Shown here in pieces: positions 18,124 through 29,357 of a stretch of 64,000 bases of DNA (the stretch's first letter is position 1; each line of letters starts with the position of its first letter). The translations under genes and the position numbers were made by a program. The stretch lies in the NCBI GenBank assembly GCA_016868315.1, contig VGHE01000004.1:124001-188000 (forward strand), written 5' to 3'. This DNA is from Betaproteobacteria bacterium. Lineage in GTDB: Bacteria; Bdellovibrionota_B; Oligoflexia; Silvanigrellales; Silvanigrellaceae. Below the pieces are notes generated by a model. That model saw nothing but the letters and a program-made list of their open reading frames with translations, did not search any database and had not been told where the DNA came from.

Positions 18124-18175
18124 CCCTCCCCTACTACTTCAACTACATAAACACACTCAATTTATTCTGAATAAG
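18124..18175. other. Candidate unwinding element: GC cluster, DnaA-trio-like run, AT-rich tract
   Basis: CCCTCCCC (18124-18131) is followed by TACTACTTCAACTAC (18132-18146) and an AT-rich tract. On the complementary strand, read 3' to 5', the repeats are GAT GAT GAA GTT GAT. This matches the DnaA-trio pattern of the basal unwinding system known from Bacillus oriC. The tract ends with the palindrome TTATTC-T-GAATAA (18162-18174). The nearest perfect box is about 78 bp away, farther than in Bacillus, so the assignment is tentative. Confidence 0.55.
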
Positions 18176-18190
18176 AGGAGAAGAAGAGCG

Positions 18191-18199
18191 TGTGGATGA
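18191..18199 (-). promoter_or_regulatory. DnaA box in the dnaN leader (TGTGGATGA)
   Basis: On the minus strand this reads TCATCCACA, one mismatch from consensus. It lies about 80 bp before the dnaN start and could affect dnaN expression. Confidence 0.5.
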
Positions 18200-18279
18200 A
18201 TCAACCTGGAAGCTTGTACCTGCGTCTTTACTCATGTAGACCAGAGCAGCAAAAGAAAAGCCATCAAAGGAGTTGAGAC

Positions 18280-19467
18280 ATGCTCTACAACTGCATGCGC
18301 ACTTGCAGTCATGGAAATGATGTTTCCAGTGATAAAGTGTCATCCATTCGTGCTGTCATTGATCGCGACAAGCTTGCCGGCGCACTTGCGGCCGTCACAG
18401 CGGCTCAAGCAGATGGCGATGTCGGTTGGGTTCAATTTCAATTCGCGGGCAACGGCCAAGTTGTGGTCAGCGCTCTGAGTCACAATCTCTCTATTCGCTA
18501 CAGCTTCGCGGCTGATTACGAAGGCGAAGGGGTGTTGAAGGTCTCTGGAAAGCAACTGAACGAATACGTGCGTCAGTTGCCCCCAGAAAAAATCACTCTC
18601 ACGGCTGAGTTGCCGCAACGTCTTGTGGTCAAATGTGGCCGCTCATCGGCCAAACTCCAGCTCGTTCAAGATCAAACACAAACAGACGTTGTTGTTCCAC
18701 AGGATGGAACATCGGTTGTCGTTAAAGGCGACTACCTCGAGCGCTGGGTCAACTCATTCCGTGATTTCGTCTCCACCGATGACACTCGTTTTTACGCCAA
18801 CGGTGCACTGATTTGGGCTGATACGGCACAGGGATTGAATCTTCAGGCTGTCGCATCCGATGCATATCGGCTGGCAAAGGCACAACTCAAAGATGGATTG
18901 CGTGCAGAGCACGTCGAGGACAGCGCTGTTCTCGTTCCAAAAAAGGCACTCGATGAATTGCGTCGTTTGTGCGCAGCAAATCCAGAAATGGATTATCGCT
19001 TGCGTTGGCACGCTGAACGTCTGTTCTTTGCCGTTGAAACAGAAAATTATCTGATGGTTTCGAAGTGTATTCCAGGGAAATATCCTCCCTACACCTCTGC
19101 GATTCCACAGAAGGTCAACTTCTCGGTGAACATCGGCTTATCCCCACTTCTTGAAAGTGTGAAACGCGTTCTTTTGTTTGCCGACAAAAATCGCATCATC
19201 AAGCTCGGCTTCGATGGTCCAGTCCTCGACGTCCAAAGCTTCACTCCTGGCCTCAAAGAAGGCGAAGAAGTGGTTGAATTGGCAGCACCTGTCGAACAGC
19301 CCTTTGTCGTGAATTACAACGGAACGCTCCTAATCGGGATTCTCAATGTCCTGTCGGGAGCGAGCCTTAAGTTTTCCTGGGAGAACGTCAATCGTCCCGT
19401 AATGATTACCGGTGAAGCTGAGAAAGGGCTGGATGTCTTTTATTTGCTGGTGCCGACTCGTTTTTGA
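18280..19467 (+). CDS. dnaN: DNA polymerase III sliding clamp (beta subunit)
   Basis: The ring-shaped clamp that tethers the polymerase, 395 residues, with three repeated clamp folds. The family core begins at SSIRAVIDRDKLAGALAAV. The C-terminal ending (ITGEAEKGLDVFYLLVPTRF) matches the conserved MPMRL-type end. The ATG at 18280 has AAAGGAG seven bases upstream, so the protein carries about 20 extra N-terminal residues (MLYNCMRTCSHGNDVSSDKV) before the usual start. A GTG at 18337 would remove them but lacks a ribosome-binding site. It lies immediately right of the origin and points away from it. Confidence 0.96.
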   Translation: MLYNCMRTCSHGNDVSSDKVSSIRAVIDRDKLAGALAAVTAAQADGDVGWVQFQFAGNGQVVVSALSHNLSIRYSFAADYEGEGVLKVSGKQLNEYVRQLPPEKITLTAELPQRLVVKCGRSSAKLQLVQDQTQTDVVVPQDGTSVVVKGDYLERWVNSFRDFVSTDDTRFYANGALIWADTAQGLNLQAVASDAYRLAKAQLKDGLRAEHVEDSAVLVPKKALDELRRLCAANPEMDYRLRWHAERLFFAVETENYLMVSKCIPGKYPPYTSAIPQKVNFSVNIGLSPLLESVKRVLLFADKNRIIKLGFDGPVLDVQSFTPGLKEGEEVVELAAPVEQPFVVNYNGTLLIGILNVLSGASLKFSWENVNRPVMITGEAEKGLDVFYLLVPTRF

Positions 19468-19478
19468 TCAGGTCGTTT

Positions 19479-19504
19479 GAGTCGATTGGCTGTCGGCTCT
19501 TTTT
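19479..19504 (+). terminator. Rho-independent terminator after dnaN
   Basis: GAGTCGA (19479-19485) pairs with TCGGCTC (19493-19499), including one T-G pair, and is followed by TTTTT. It lies 12 bases after the dnaN stop. Confidence 0.65.
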
Positions 19505-19525
19505 GACGTATGTTTTGCGTTCTGA

Positions 19526-22024
<2,499 letters not shown>

Positions 22025-22045
22025 AAAAAGGCTGGGTAAAGAGAT

Positions 22046-24523
22046 ATGTCACAGATTCAAAGCCAAGGCGTCGTAGGCATCAATATTAACGAAGAAATGA
22101 AGAACGCGTATCTCGATTACGCCATGAGCGTTATCGTTAGCCGTGCTCTTCCCGATGTCCGTGACGGCATGAAGCCCGTGCACAGACGCGTTCTGTATGC
22201 AATGTATGAGCACAACAACGTTTACAACAAGCCCTACAAAAAATCCGCGCGTATTGTCGGTGATGTTATGGGTAAATATCACCCTCATGGTGACTCGGCG
22301 ATTTATGATGCACTTGTGCGTATGGCACAAGACTTCTCAATGCGTTATCCGCTCATTGACGGCCAGGGGAACTTCGGAAGTATCGACGGTGACAGCCCAG
22401 CCGCGATGCGCTACACAGAAGTGCGTCTCGCGAAAATCTCCGAAGCGTTGATGCAATCTCTCGACGAAGACACCGTTGATTTCGGTCCTAACTACGACAA
22501 CAGTGAGCGTGAGCCACGCGTGCTCCCAACACTCTTTCCGCAGTTGTTGGTCAATGGCCAGTCCGGAATTGCCGTTGGTATGGCCACAAATATTCCCCCT
22601 CACAACCTCACCGAAGTTCTCGATGCGCTCATTCATCTTGTTGACAATGAAAATGCATCCATCGATCAACTGATGGGATTCGTGAAGGGTCCTGATTTCC
22701 CTACTGCAGGTATGATCTGTGGGTTGAAGGGTATCCATGATGCGTATCGCACAGGCCGCGGCTCTATCTCGGTGCGTGGCCGTGCCAGCGTCGAGCAGGT
22801 TAAAGGCGGGCGCGAACAAATTATCATCACGGAGCTGCCCTATCAGGTCAACAAGGCAACCCTTATTGAGCGTATCGCTGAGCTGGTTAAAGATGAGGAA
22901 ATTACAGGAATTTCCGACATCCGTGACGAGTCCAATAAGGAAGGTATTCGTATCGTTATTGAAGTGAAGAAGGGTGAGAACGGTGAAATCCTGCTCAACC
23001 ATCTCTACAAACGTACGCGTCTCCAAGACTCGTTTGGCGTCAACATGGTGTGTATTGTTCGCGGAATTCCTAAGCTCGTGAACCTTAAGGAAGCACTGTC
23101 ACACTTCGTTGACCACCGCTATGAAGTCATCACTCGCCGCACGAGTTTCCGCTTGAGGAAGGCGGAAGAGCGCCTGCATATTTTGGAAGGTTTGAAGATT
23201 GCGGTCGACAACCTCGATGAGACCATTGACCTTATCCGCAAGGCTCCCAGCCCTGATGAGGCTAAAGAAAAGCTCATTGCGCGGTTCTCTTTGAGCGAAC
23301 GCCAGGCAACAGCAATTCTGGAGATGCGTTTGTCACGCATCACCGGCCTTGAACGCGACAAGATTGTTGCGGAGCATGCCGAAATCCTTGTGACGATTGC
23401 TGACCTCAAAGATATTCTCGCTAAACCTGCGCGTGTAGCGGCAATTGCGCGAGAAGAGTTCGTTGCTCTGCGCGAATCACATGGCGATAATCGTCGCACT
23501 GAAATCACAACCGATGCAGGCGACGTTGATCTCGAGTCACTGGTTCCCCCTGCTGATGTCTTCGTGACTTTCTCGCAAGGTGGTTACATCAAGCGCGTGC
23601 TCCAAGATGAATTCCGTTCACAGCACCGCGCTGGTAAAGGTAAAACCGGAGCCGCGTTAAAAGACTCCGACTTCGTCAAAGTAACCTTCCGTGCTCACAC
23701 GCACGACAACGTTTTGATGTTCTCCAACTTCGGCAAGGTCTATTGCTTCAAGGTCTATGAACTCCCGGAAGCTCCAGCTAATGGTCGTGGGAAGTCTATT
23801 GCTCAGATCCTGACTCTCCAGTCGGGCGAGCAAATCACAACCATGCTTCCTGTGAACGAGTTCTCCGAGAACATGTGCGTGTTCATGTGTACATCGCAAG
23901 GTACGGTCAAGAAGACTGAGCTCTCTGCGTTCGCAAACATTCGTGCGACCGGCTTGCGTGCTGTGACGCTCGATGACGGCGATGCCCTTGTTGCCGTGCG
24001 CATTACAAACGGCAAAAACCAAATGATCCTTACGAGCGCTAACGGGAAGGCGATTCGCTTCAACGAAGACGAAGTGCGCTCGATGGGACGCACGGCTCGT
24101 GGTGTAACGGGAATTAATCTCGAAGATGGCGACTCTGTCGTTGCTGCCGAGGCGGTCGATGCAGGAGCAAGCGATAAGCTTCTGGTTGTTACTGAATTTG
24201 GCTACGGCAAGCGCAGTGAACTTGAAGAATACCGTCTCACCGGTCGTGCGGGCAAAGGCGTAAACGCCATTCGAGTGACCGAACGGAACGGCAAAGTTGT
24301 AGCCTTGCTATCGGTGTCTGATGCGGCTGACCTCATGCTCACGACCAACACCGGTCGCGTTCTGCGTATCCACACCAAGAGCGTCAAGGTCATCGGTCGT
24401 CTCACACAGGGCGTATGCTTGATGAGAATTCTCGATGGTGAACGCGTCGTTTCTGTGTCTAAGCCGAGTGAGTTTGACGAAACTCCAGTGACTCAGCTCG
24501 AGGCTGCCGAGGAGATTGAATAA
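22046..24523 (+). CDS. gyrA: DNA gyrase subunit A
   Basis: DNA cleavage subunit of gyrase, 825 residues. The catalytic Tyr123 follows Arg122 in MRYTEVRLA. The helix that sets quinolone response reads [15 protein letters not shown], with Ser and Asp at the usual sensitive positions. The C-terminal pinwheel contains the GyrA-box position as QHRAGKG (526-532) instead of QRRGGKG. Its linkage to gyrB supports GyrA rather than ParC. The stop TAA overlaps the ATG of the following lipoprotein gene. Confidence 0.95.
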   Translation: MSQIQSQGVVGININEEMKNAYLDYAMSVIVSRALPDVRDGMKPVHRRVLYAMYEHNNVYNKPYKKSARIVGDVMGKYHPHGDSAIYDALVRMAQDFSMRYPLIDGQGNFGSIDGDSPAAMRYTEVRLAKISEALMQSLDEDTVDFGPNYDNSEREPRVLPTLFPQLLVNGQSGIAVGMATNIPPHNLTEVLDALIHLVDNENASIDQLMGFVKGPDFPTAGMICGLKGIHDAYRTGRGSISVRGRASVEQVKGGREQIIITELPYQVNKATLIERIAELVKDEEITGISDIRDESNKEGIRIVIEVKKGENGEILLNHLYKRTRLQDSFGVNMVCIVRGIPKLVNLKEALSHFVDHRYEVITRRTSFRLRKAEERLHILEGLKIAVDNLDETIDLIRKAPSPDEAKEKLIARFSLSERQATAILEMRLSRITGLERDKIVAEHAEILVTIADLKDILAKPARVAAIAREEFVALRESHGDNRRTEITTDAGDVDLESLVPPADVFVTFSQGGYIKRVLQDEFRSQHRAGKGKTGAALKDSDFVKVTFRAHTHDNVLMFSNFGKVYCFKVYELPEAPANGRGKSIAQILTLQSGEQITTMLPVNEFSENMCVFMCTSQGTVKKTELSAFANIRATGLRAVTLDDGDALVAVRITNGKNQMILTSANGKAIRFNEDEVRSMGRTARGVTGINLEDGDSVVAAEAVDAGASDKLLVVTEFGYGKRSELEEYRLTGRAGKGVNAIRVTERNGKVVALLSVSDAADLMLTTNTGRVLRIHTKSVKVIGRLTQGVCLMRILDGERVVSVSKPSEFDETPVTQLEAAEEIE

Positions 24524-26022
24524 TGAAGTTCGGGAGAATGAACCGTTCCCTGACGTCTCTGCGTTATCCTTTCGTTCTCCTGGCTCTCTCGCTCTCATGC
24601 GTTGTGTCTGCGCTCTCGGGTTGCTCGAGTGCCCAGCGCAGCGCTATTGGTGCGAACGTTGATTCTCCCGTCGCCATCGCAAGTCACCCGACTTTGCCTG
24701 TTTCGTACGTGCTCAATGCAGTCCTCGGGGGCGAATTCGACACGGGTTCCCTACAGTCATTCGAGGTCACGGCGGGACGAGACATCAGGTTGCTTGGAAC
24801 AAATGAAGCGCCACGCTTAGGAACCGCACTCGCGGTAGCTCAAACGGGTGGTTTTCTGGTGGCTGGTTTTTCTGGTTCGGTTGCGGAACTTCGGGTTTTT
24901 CAAATCGACGCACAGGGCAGAGCGACCCTGTCAACCCAGCCCTCTGATCGCGTGATTTTGCCTGCCGGCCGCATCGGGGAAGTCAAACTCTTCCAGCCCG
25001 CCGGGCAGCAAGATTGGTTGGTGGTGGTCTCTCAGGCAGATCGCAGCTTTGAGGCAAAAGTTTTCGTTTATCGTTATTCCTCGTCCAAGGGATTTCAAAA
25101 GCTCTTGAGCGCCCCTGAGGACTTCTATTCACCGTCTCGTGATAGCCCGCTGGGTTCCTACACGATGGCTTGGGGCTCTCCTATTGTATTTGAAAGCCTC
25201 GGATTAATGGTCGCTTTCCCCTACGGAACCTTGGGTTATTTGGGTGTTCGACCCTCTGTGCTTGACTGGGTGACAGGAAAAACTGATTCGCCGAACACGT
25301 CTGCTGACTTCAGAATCGTTTCAGCAATGGTTGTCGATCTGAACCGACTCAGCTCAGGTGCGACTGTTCCCTCGGCCTTGGGCTTTGTCCCGCTTGCATT
25401 CAACGCTGAAGGCAAAGCGGGCAATGCGCAGAATGTGGACGCTCCGGAAAATAAAACCGTTGAGTTTCGCACGTCTTACCAGTCAGCACTGGCTATCGAT
25501 AGCACTGGCTCTGTGTGTCAGCCCAATGCGCCCGCAACCGCACTGGCCGCCAATACGGCAGTCGTGACGCTCAACAATCGGGTGGCTGATTTGGTGGCTC
25601 TGGGTGGGTTCAACACAGTCGCCTCTGAATTGCGCGCGCGGCTCGAACAGGGTCAGAAACAACCTGTCTTGGGTAATCTGTTGCAGCCCCGGCCCTTGTA
25701 CGTCACGCCCTCTCTCATAGGCTCTGCCGAGGCGGACACGTTTATTCCTGCATTGAAGCTCGTACGTTCTGCGAATCTTTGCACTCTCATGTGGTTAAGG
25801 GTCGAGCGCGGCCGCAGTATTCTCGGCGAAGAACGCAGTCAATTTCAAATCATGACGGCTGCGGTTGGCGGCGAGCAAACCAAACTCAGCTCACCTCTGT
25901 TGGGTATGGCAGCATTTGCGGTAAATGGTTCGGTTGTGTTGGGTGGTTCGTTTGGAGCCAACCAGCTACAACAGTTCAATTTCGATGGTTCAAACTTACA
26001 AGCGGGAGGGCTTTTCAAGTGA
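24523..26022 (+). CDS. Predicted lipoprotein of unknown function
   Basis: A 499-residue protein starting in the TAATG overlap with gyrA. The N terminus has a hydrophobic signal ([18 protein letters not shown]) ending in a lipobox with the Cys before SSAQ, so it should be lipidated and exported. The rest contains repeated short beta-rich blocks with Gly and aromatic residues (for example [19 protein letters not shown]-type segments) that could form a propeller, but I do not recognise a family. Linkage to gyrA and, by overlap, to the transaldolase gene suggests a shared transcript rather than a shared function. Confidence 0.8.
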   Translation: MKFGRMNRSLTSLRYPFVLLALSLSCVVSALSGCSSAQRSAIGANVDSPVAIASHPTLPVSYVLNAVLGGEFDTGSLQSFEVTAGRDIRLLGTNEAPRLGTALAVAQTGGFLVAGFSGSVAELRVFQIDAQGRATLSTQPSDRVILPAGRIGEVKLFQPAGQQDWLVVVSQADRSFEAKVFVYRYSSSKGFQKLLSAPEDFYSPSRDSPLGSYTMAWGSPIVFESLGLMVAFPYGTLGYLGVRPSVLDWVTGKTDSPNTSADFRIVSAMVVDLNRLSSGATVPSALGFVPLAFNAEGKAGNAQNVDAPENKTVEFRTSYQSALAIDSTGSVCQPNAPATALAANTAVVTLNNRVADLVALGGFNTVASELRARLEQGQKQPVLGNLLQPRPLYVTPSLIGSAEADTFIPALKLVRSANLCTLMWLRVERGRSILGEERSQFQIMTAAVGGEQTKLSSPLLGMAAFAVNGSVVLGGSFGANQLQQFNFDGSNLQAGGLFK

Positions 26023-26675
26023 AGTTTTTTTTGGACAGCGCGGATCTCAATGAAATTCGGCAAATGGCAGACCTTGGTATTTGTGATGGTGTGACGACCA
26101 ATCCGTCGCTTGTTGCCAAGTCAGGAATGGACTTCAAGTCGCTGCTCAACGAGATCGTCCGTCTTATTCCCGGCCCCATTTCCGCCGAAGTGGTGGGAAC
26201 GACCGCCTCTGAGATGCTGACTGAGGCTGAAGTGCTCTCAAAAATTCACCCGAATATCGTTATCAAGCTGCCGCTGACACCGGAAGGTCTAAAAGCCTGT
26301 AAGGCTCTCTCGGCTCGTCATATTAAAACCAACGTGACGTTGTGTTTTCAGGCAGGTCAGGCACTCCTCGCTGCAAAATGTGGAGCCACCTATATTTCGC
26401 CATTCATTGGTCGACTCGATGATATCAGCCAAGATGGTATGGCTCTGATTCGCGAAATCCGAACCATTTATAACAACTACGGCTACAAAACAGAGATACT
26501 TGCCGCGAGTATTCGTCATCCGCAGCACGTGATTCAGTCGGCTCTTTCGGGTGCAGATGTCGTAACCTGTCCGATGAAGGTTCTGACAGCTTTGTATCAA
26601 CATCCATTGACTGATAAAGGCCTTGTGAGCTTCATGGAAGACTGGAAAAAGGCAAACCAGAAGCCGATTGCCTGA
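26019..26675 (+). CDS. tal: Small (TalC/FSA-type) transaldolase
   Basis: A 218-residue aldolase of the short transaldolase/fructose-6-phosphate aldolase family. It shows [25 protein letters not shown], the Schiff-base Lys83 in [37 protein letters not shown] and [10 protein letters not shown]. The GTG at 26019 has GGGAGGG eight bases upstream and overlaps the stop of the lipoprotein gene. The frame is open back to 25779, but that part lies inside the lipoprotein gene. With rpe at 2.7 kb it contributes to the non-oxidative pentose phosphate pathway. Transaldolase and fructose-6-phosphate aldolase activities cannot be told apart safely. Confidence 0.92.
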   Translation: MKFFLDSADLNEIRQMADLGICDGVTTNPSLVAKSGMDFKSLLNEIVRLIPGPISAEVVGTTASEMLTEAEVLSKIHPNIVIKLPLTPEGLKACKALSARHIKTNVTLCFQAGQALLAAKCGATYISPFIGRLDDISQDGMALIREIRTIYNNYGYKTEILAASIRHPQHVIQSALSGADVVTCPMKVLTALYQHPLTDKGLVSFMEDWKKANQKPIA

Positions 26676-26712
26676 TTTTTATTCCGCCTCGGTTGCCTTA
26701 AAAAGGTCTATG

Positions 26713-26755
26713 AAATCCGATTCAGCACAGCGCTGCGTCGGATTTTTGTTTTTTG
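26713..26755 (+). terminator. Rho-independent terminator after the transaldolase gene
   Basis: AAATCCGA (26713-26720) pairs with TCGGATTT (26738-26745), with a smaller CAGC/GCTG stem in the loop, followed by TTGTTTTTT. The remaining 190 bases up to the next gene are strongly AT-rich and show no further gene. Confidence 0.85.
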
Positions 26756-26945
26756 GGGTTAAAAATTGGTCAAAATTAAAAAACACGAGAAAAAACAAAC
26801 AATTTTGAAAAGGCAAACAGATAGGAAAAATTTATGCTGCAAAAAAGTGCTTTTTCTGGTTTTTTCCGACCCCCTTTTTAGGGCTTTATTTTTCAGATGA
26901 ACAATGAAATTTTGGCAAACCACAAAATCCAGCGAGGGCACATAA

Positions 26946-27797
26946 ATGAAGCGTGTTTTTGTTCCTACAAGCAATGCGGGAAAACTCCGAGAATTTGAAC
27001 ATGCATTGTCCTTGCAGGGTCTGGGTTGTTTGGGAATAAATGCAGCTGCGCAGGAATGTGGTGATGCGTTCTCTTGGAAAACACCCGACGAAGATCGTGA
27101 GACTTTTACAGGTAATAATTGCAAAAAATTATTTGCTGGGTTGAAGGTCTTGCCAGTTCTCGGTGAATACGGAGTGGATTCTGTTGTGGTAGATGATTCG
27201 GGACTGTGTGTTCCGCGCTTGAATTTTCTCCCTGGCGTGCACTCTGCGACCTTTGGGGGTCTTCCCAGAGACGATGCAAAAAATAGACACGCTCTTATTG
27301 CGGCACTTGGGAAAGAGCTCGGAATAAAGGGATCTGAGTTGGAGCCTGGATTTTTTGTGTGCTCATTGCTTATGGCCGGCGAAGCAGAACTAGTGCATGG
27401 CAGGGTTGGAAAAGTTGTGAGTGAAGACGATTTGATTCCGCACTTAGAGGAAATTGAGAGCCAAATTATGGCGCGCGTGAAAAACCGACTTGTGCAGACA
27501 AAATCTATGGCCTATGGCTACAAAAGTACCATCGCATATGCGGGGAAAAAGTATCAGTTACAGCTTGTGATGGGGTTTTGTGTGGGGCGTATTGGCTCGT
27601 TTGAACAACAGCTTCTTGAAGGTGAGGGGCACGGCTATGACTCTATGTTCTTTCCCAATGCCGTGCCTCATCTGTCTTTCGCAAGTATCCCACTGCACGA
27701 AAAGAATCAGATGAGTCACCGCTCCGAGGCACTCCGTGGACTTAGCGCAATGGCGCAATCTCATACTGCTCAAGATGGAATTCTTGAGCTGTTTTGA
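26946..27797 (+). CDS. rdgB: RdgB/HAM1-family non-canonical purine NTP pyrophosphatase, enlarged
   Basis: Family enzymes hydrolyse dITP/XTP to keep deaminated purines out of nucleic acids. Visible motifs are TSNAGKLREFE (residues 8-18), VVVDDSGLCV, PGVHSATFGG, GHGYDSMFFP and MSHRSEALRGL. At 283 residues it is far longer than the usual about 200. Roughly 60 extra residues lie between HGRVGKVV (about 150) and the GHGYD motif (about 228), where family members have only about ten. The end also extends 22 residues beyond the SHR motif and overlaps the convergent RNase gene by 56 bases. Activity is probable but the insertion leaves some doubt. Confidence 0.82.
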   Translation: MKRVFVPTSNAGKLREFEHALSLQGLGCLGINAAAQECGDAFSWKTPDEDRETFTGNNCKKLFAGLKVLPVLGEYGVDSVVVDDSGLCVPRLNFLPGVHSATFGGLPRDDAKNRHALIAALGKELGIKGSELEPGFFVCSLLMAGEAELVHGRVGKVVSEDDLIPHLEEIESQIMARVKNRLVQTKSMAYGYKSTIAYAGKKYQLQLVMGFCVGRIGSFEQQLLEGEGHGYDSMFFPNAVPHLSFASIPLHEKNQMSHRSEALRGLSAMAQSHTAQDGILELF

Positions 27798-29316
27798 GCA
27801 TCAGTTTCTTCGAGAATCTTTCGCGCACATCTTGAACAAACTCGGCGTCTTCCTCACAAAGGCGGTCGATGACTTGTGGGTGAGCTTTCAACACAAATGT
27901 CTCCGAAGGAATCTTGGAAAACTCGCGCACAAGCTCACGAATGATGTCGTAGGAGACAGTCGCTGGACTCTTCACTTCACCTTTACCCCCACAGTAGGGG
28001 CATGGCGTGCAGAGCTTTTGTGACAGGCTCTCTTCGGTTCGCTTCCGGGTCATCTGCACGAGGCCCATTTCAGAGATTCGAAGAGCCGATGTTTTGGATT
28101 TGTCTTTCTTCAGTTCCTCGGCCAAAGCATTGAAGACGCGGTCACGGTCATCTGCTCTGTCCATGTCGATGAAGTCGAGAATAATGATCCCACCAATATT
28201 TCTGAGGCGCAGCTGAAGCACGATTTCTTTGACCGCCTCCATATTCGTGCGGACAATGGTGTCGCCAAGCGACTTTCCACCAACAAATCGCCCTGTGTTT
28301 ACATCGATAGCCGTGAGTGCTTCCGTTCTCTCGATAATCAGATATCCACCTGATTTGAGCCAGACCTTCGAACCAAGGGCGCGTGCGACCTCAAGTTCGA
28401 TGCCATAGGCATCAAAAATAGCTGTGTCGCTTTGGTAGAGCTGGACCTGAGCACCGAGCTTGACTGAAAATCGATTGAGGAATCGAACAACGTCTTCATA
28501 AACGTCTTTGTTGTCGACGACGATCCGTTCTAGGTCACGCGATATAAGGTCGCGTGTTGCACGGAAAACGAGGTTGAGATCTTCGTGAACCAAGCTTGGA
28601 GCCTTGGCGCGTGAGGCTTTCGCCTTAACATTTTCCCAGAGTTTGAGCAGAAAATCGATGTCCGCAGTGAGCTTTTCTTCCGGAACACCTTCACTCGCGG
28701 TGCGAACAATGATTCCCATTCCATCCGGTCGGACTCGCTGCACGATTCCTCTGAGGCGCTCGCGTTCATCCTCATTCATGATGCGGCGGCTAATGCCAAT
28801 GTGGTTGATGTTGGGCATGAGCACAACATAACGCCCCGGGAAACTCAGGTATGTGGTGATGCGGGCTCCCTTGGTTCCAATCGAGTCCTTCGCGACTTGA
28901 ACGAGAACCTCTTGCCCCTCCTTAACCAGGTCAGCGATCTTGAAGAAACGTTGCGGTCTGTGCGGAATGGGGGGCGAAATGGAGCTACCGTCGGAGCCAC
29001 CGAGATGCGAGTCATCGGTTGTCGCGACGAGCGCAGTTTTGTCGTCTTCTTCAATAAATTCGGGGAGTTCATTGGTGGGGCCGCCGGGCGGTTGGATGTC
29101 TCCGCCATAGAGAAATGCGGAGCGCTCGAGCCCGATATCCACAAAGGCACTTTGCATGCCCGGCAGAACCCTCAGCACGCGTCCTTTGAAAATGCTCCCA
29201 ACGATTCCCCGGTCTTTTTGTCGTTCGATATAATATTCGGCAACGTGTCCGCCTTCAATCAGCGCGACACGAGTCTCAAACGCCGAAGCGTTGATGATCA
29301 ATTGTTTGGCAACCAT
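27742..29316 (-). CDS. rng: Ribonuclease G/E family endoribonuclease
   Basis: A 524-residue single-strand-specific endoribonuclease for rRNA or mRNA processing. The N-terminal S1-like domain contains GSIFKGRVLRVLPGMQSAFVDIG. The catalytic DNase I-like region has the two metal-binding Asp residues in AIDVNTGRFVG and ILDFIDM. The zinc-link motif is CTPCPYC. It lacks the long C-terminal degradosome scaffold of RNase E, so RNase G is the better name. Its 3' end overlaps rdgB on the opposite strand. Confidence 0.93.
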   Translation of the reverse strand: MVAKQLIINASAFETRVALIEGGHVAEYYIERQKDRGIVGSIFKGRVLRVLPGMQSAFVDIGLERSAFLYGGDIQPPGGPTNELPEFIEEDDKTALVATTDDSHLGGSDGSSISPPIPHRPQRFFKIADLVKEGQEVLVQVAKDSIGTKGARITTYLSFPGRYVVLMPNINHIGISRRIMNEDERERLRGIVQRVRPDGMGIIVRTASEGVPEEKLTADIDFLLKLWENVKAKASRAKAPSLVHEDLNLVFRATRDLISRDLERIVVDNKDVYEDVVRFLNRFSVKLGAQVQLYQSDTAIFDAYGIELEVARALGSKVWLKSGGYLIIERTEALTAIDVNTGRFVGGKSLGDTIVRTNMEAVKEIVLQLRLRNIGGIIILDFIDMDRADDRDRVFNALAEELKKDKSKTSALRISEMGLVQMTRKRTEESLSQKLCTPCPYCGGKGEVKSPATVSYDIIRELVREFSKIPSETFVLKAHPQVIDRLCEEDAEFVQDVRERFSKKLMLKTAQEFHLEQYEIAPLR

Positions 29317-29357
29317 GTCGTAAATCTTTCAAAATAAGTTCAAACCTGTGACATAAG

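Larger units (their letters stand above)
17680..18200. other. Chromosomal replication origin (oriC)
   Basis: Non-coding region between the Sua5-type gene and dnaN. It holds three perfect DnaA boxes TTATCCACA (17695, 17846, 18045) and at least eight one- or two-mismatch boxes in both orientations. It also has an AT-rich segment at about 17769-17833 and a second at about 18061-18180 that contains a DnaA-trio-like run. The flanking genes dnaA, dnaN, gyrB and gyrA are the usual origin neighbours. The boxes fall into groups with exact 11-bp spacing. A switch in GC skew here would confirm it; I could not compute that. Confidence 0.92.

Noticed and set aside
22337-23026. 229-codon minus-strand frame inside gyrA
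   Set aside because: It is antisense to a highly conserved gene and shows no domain of its own.
25779-26018. Eighty extra in-frame codons before the transaldolase start
   Set aside because: They lie entirely inside the lipoprotein gene in another frame. The GTG at 26019 has a strong GGGAGGG site and matches the family N terminus.
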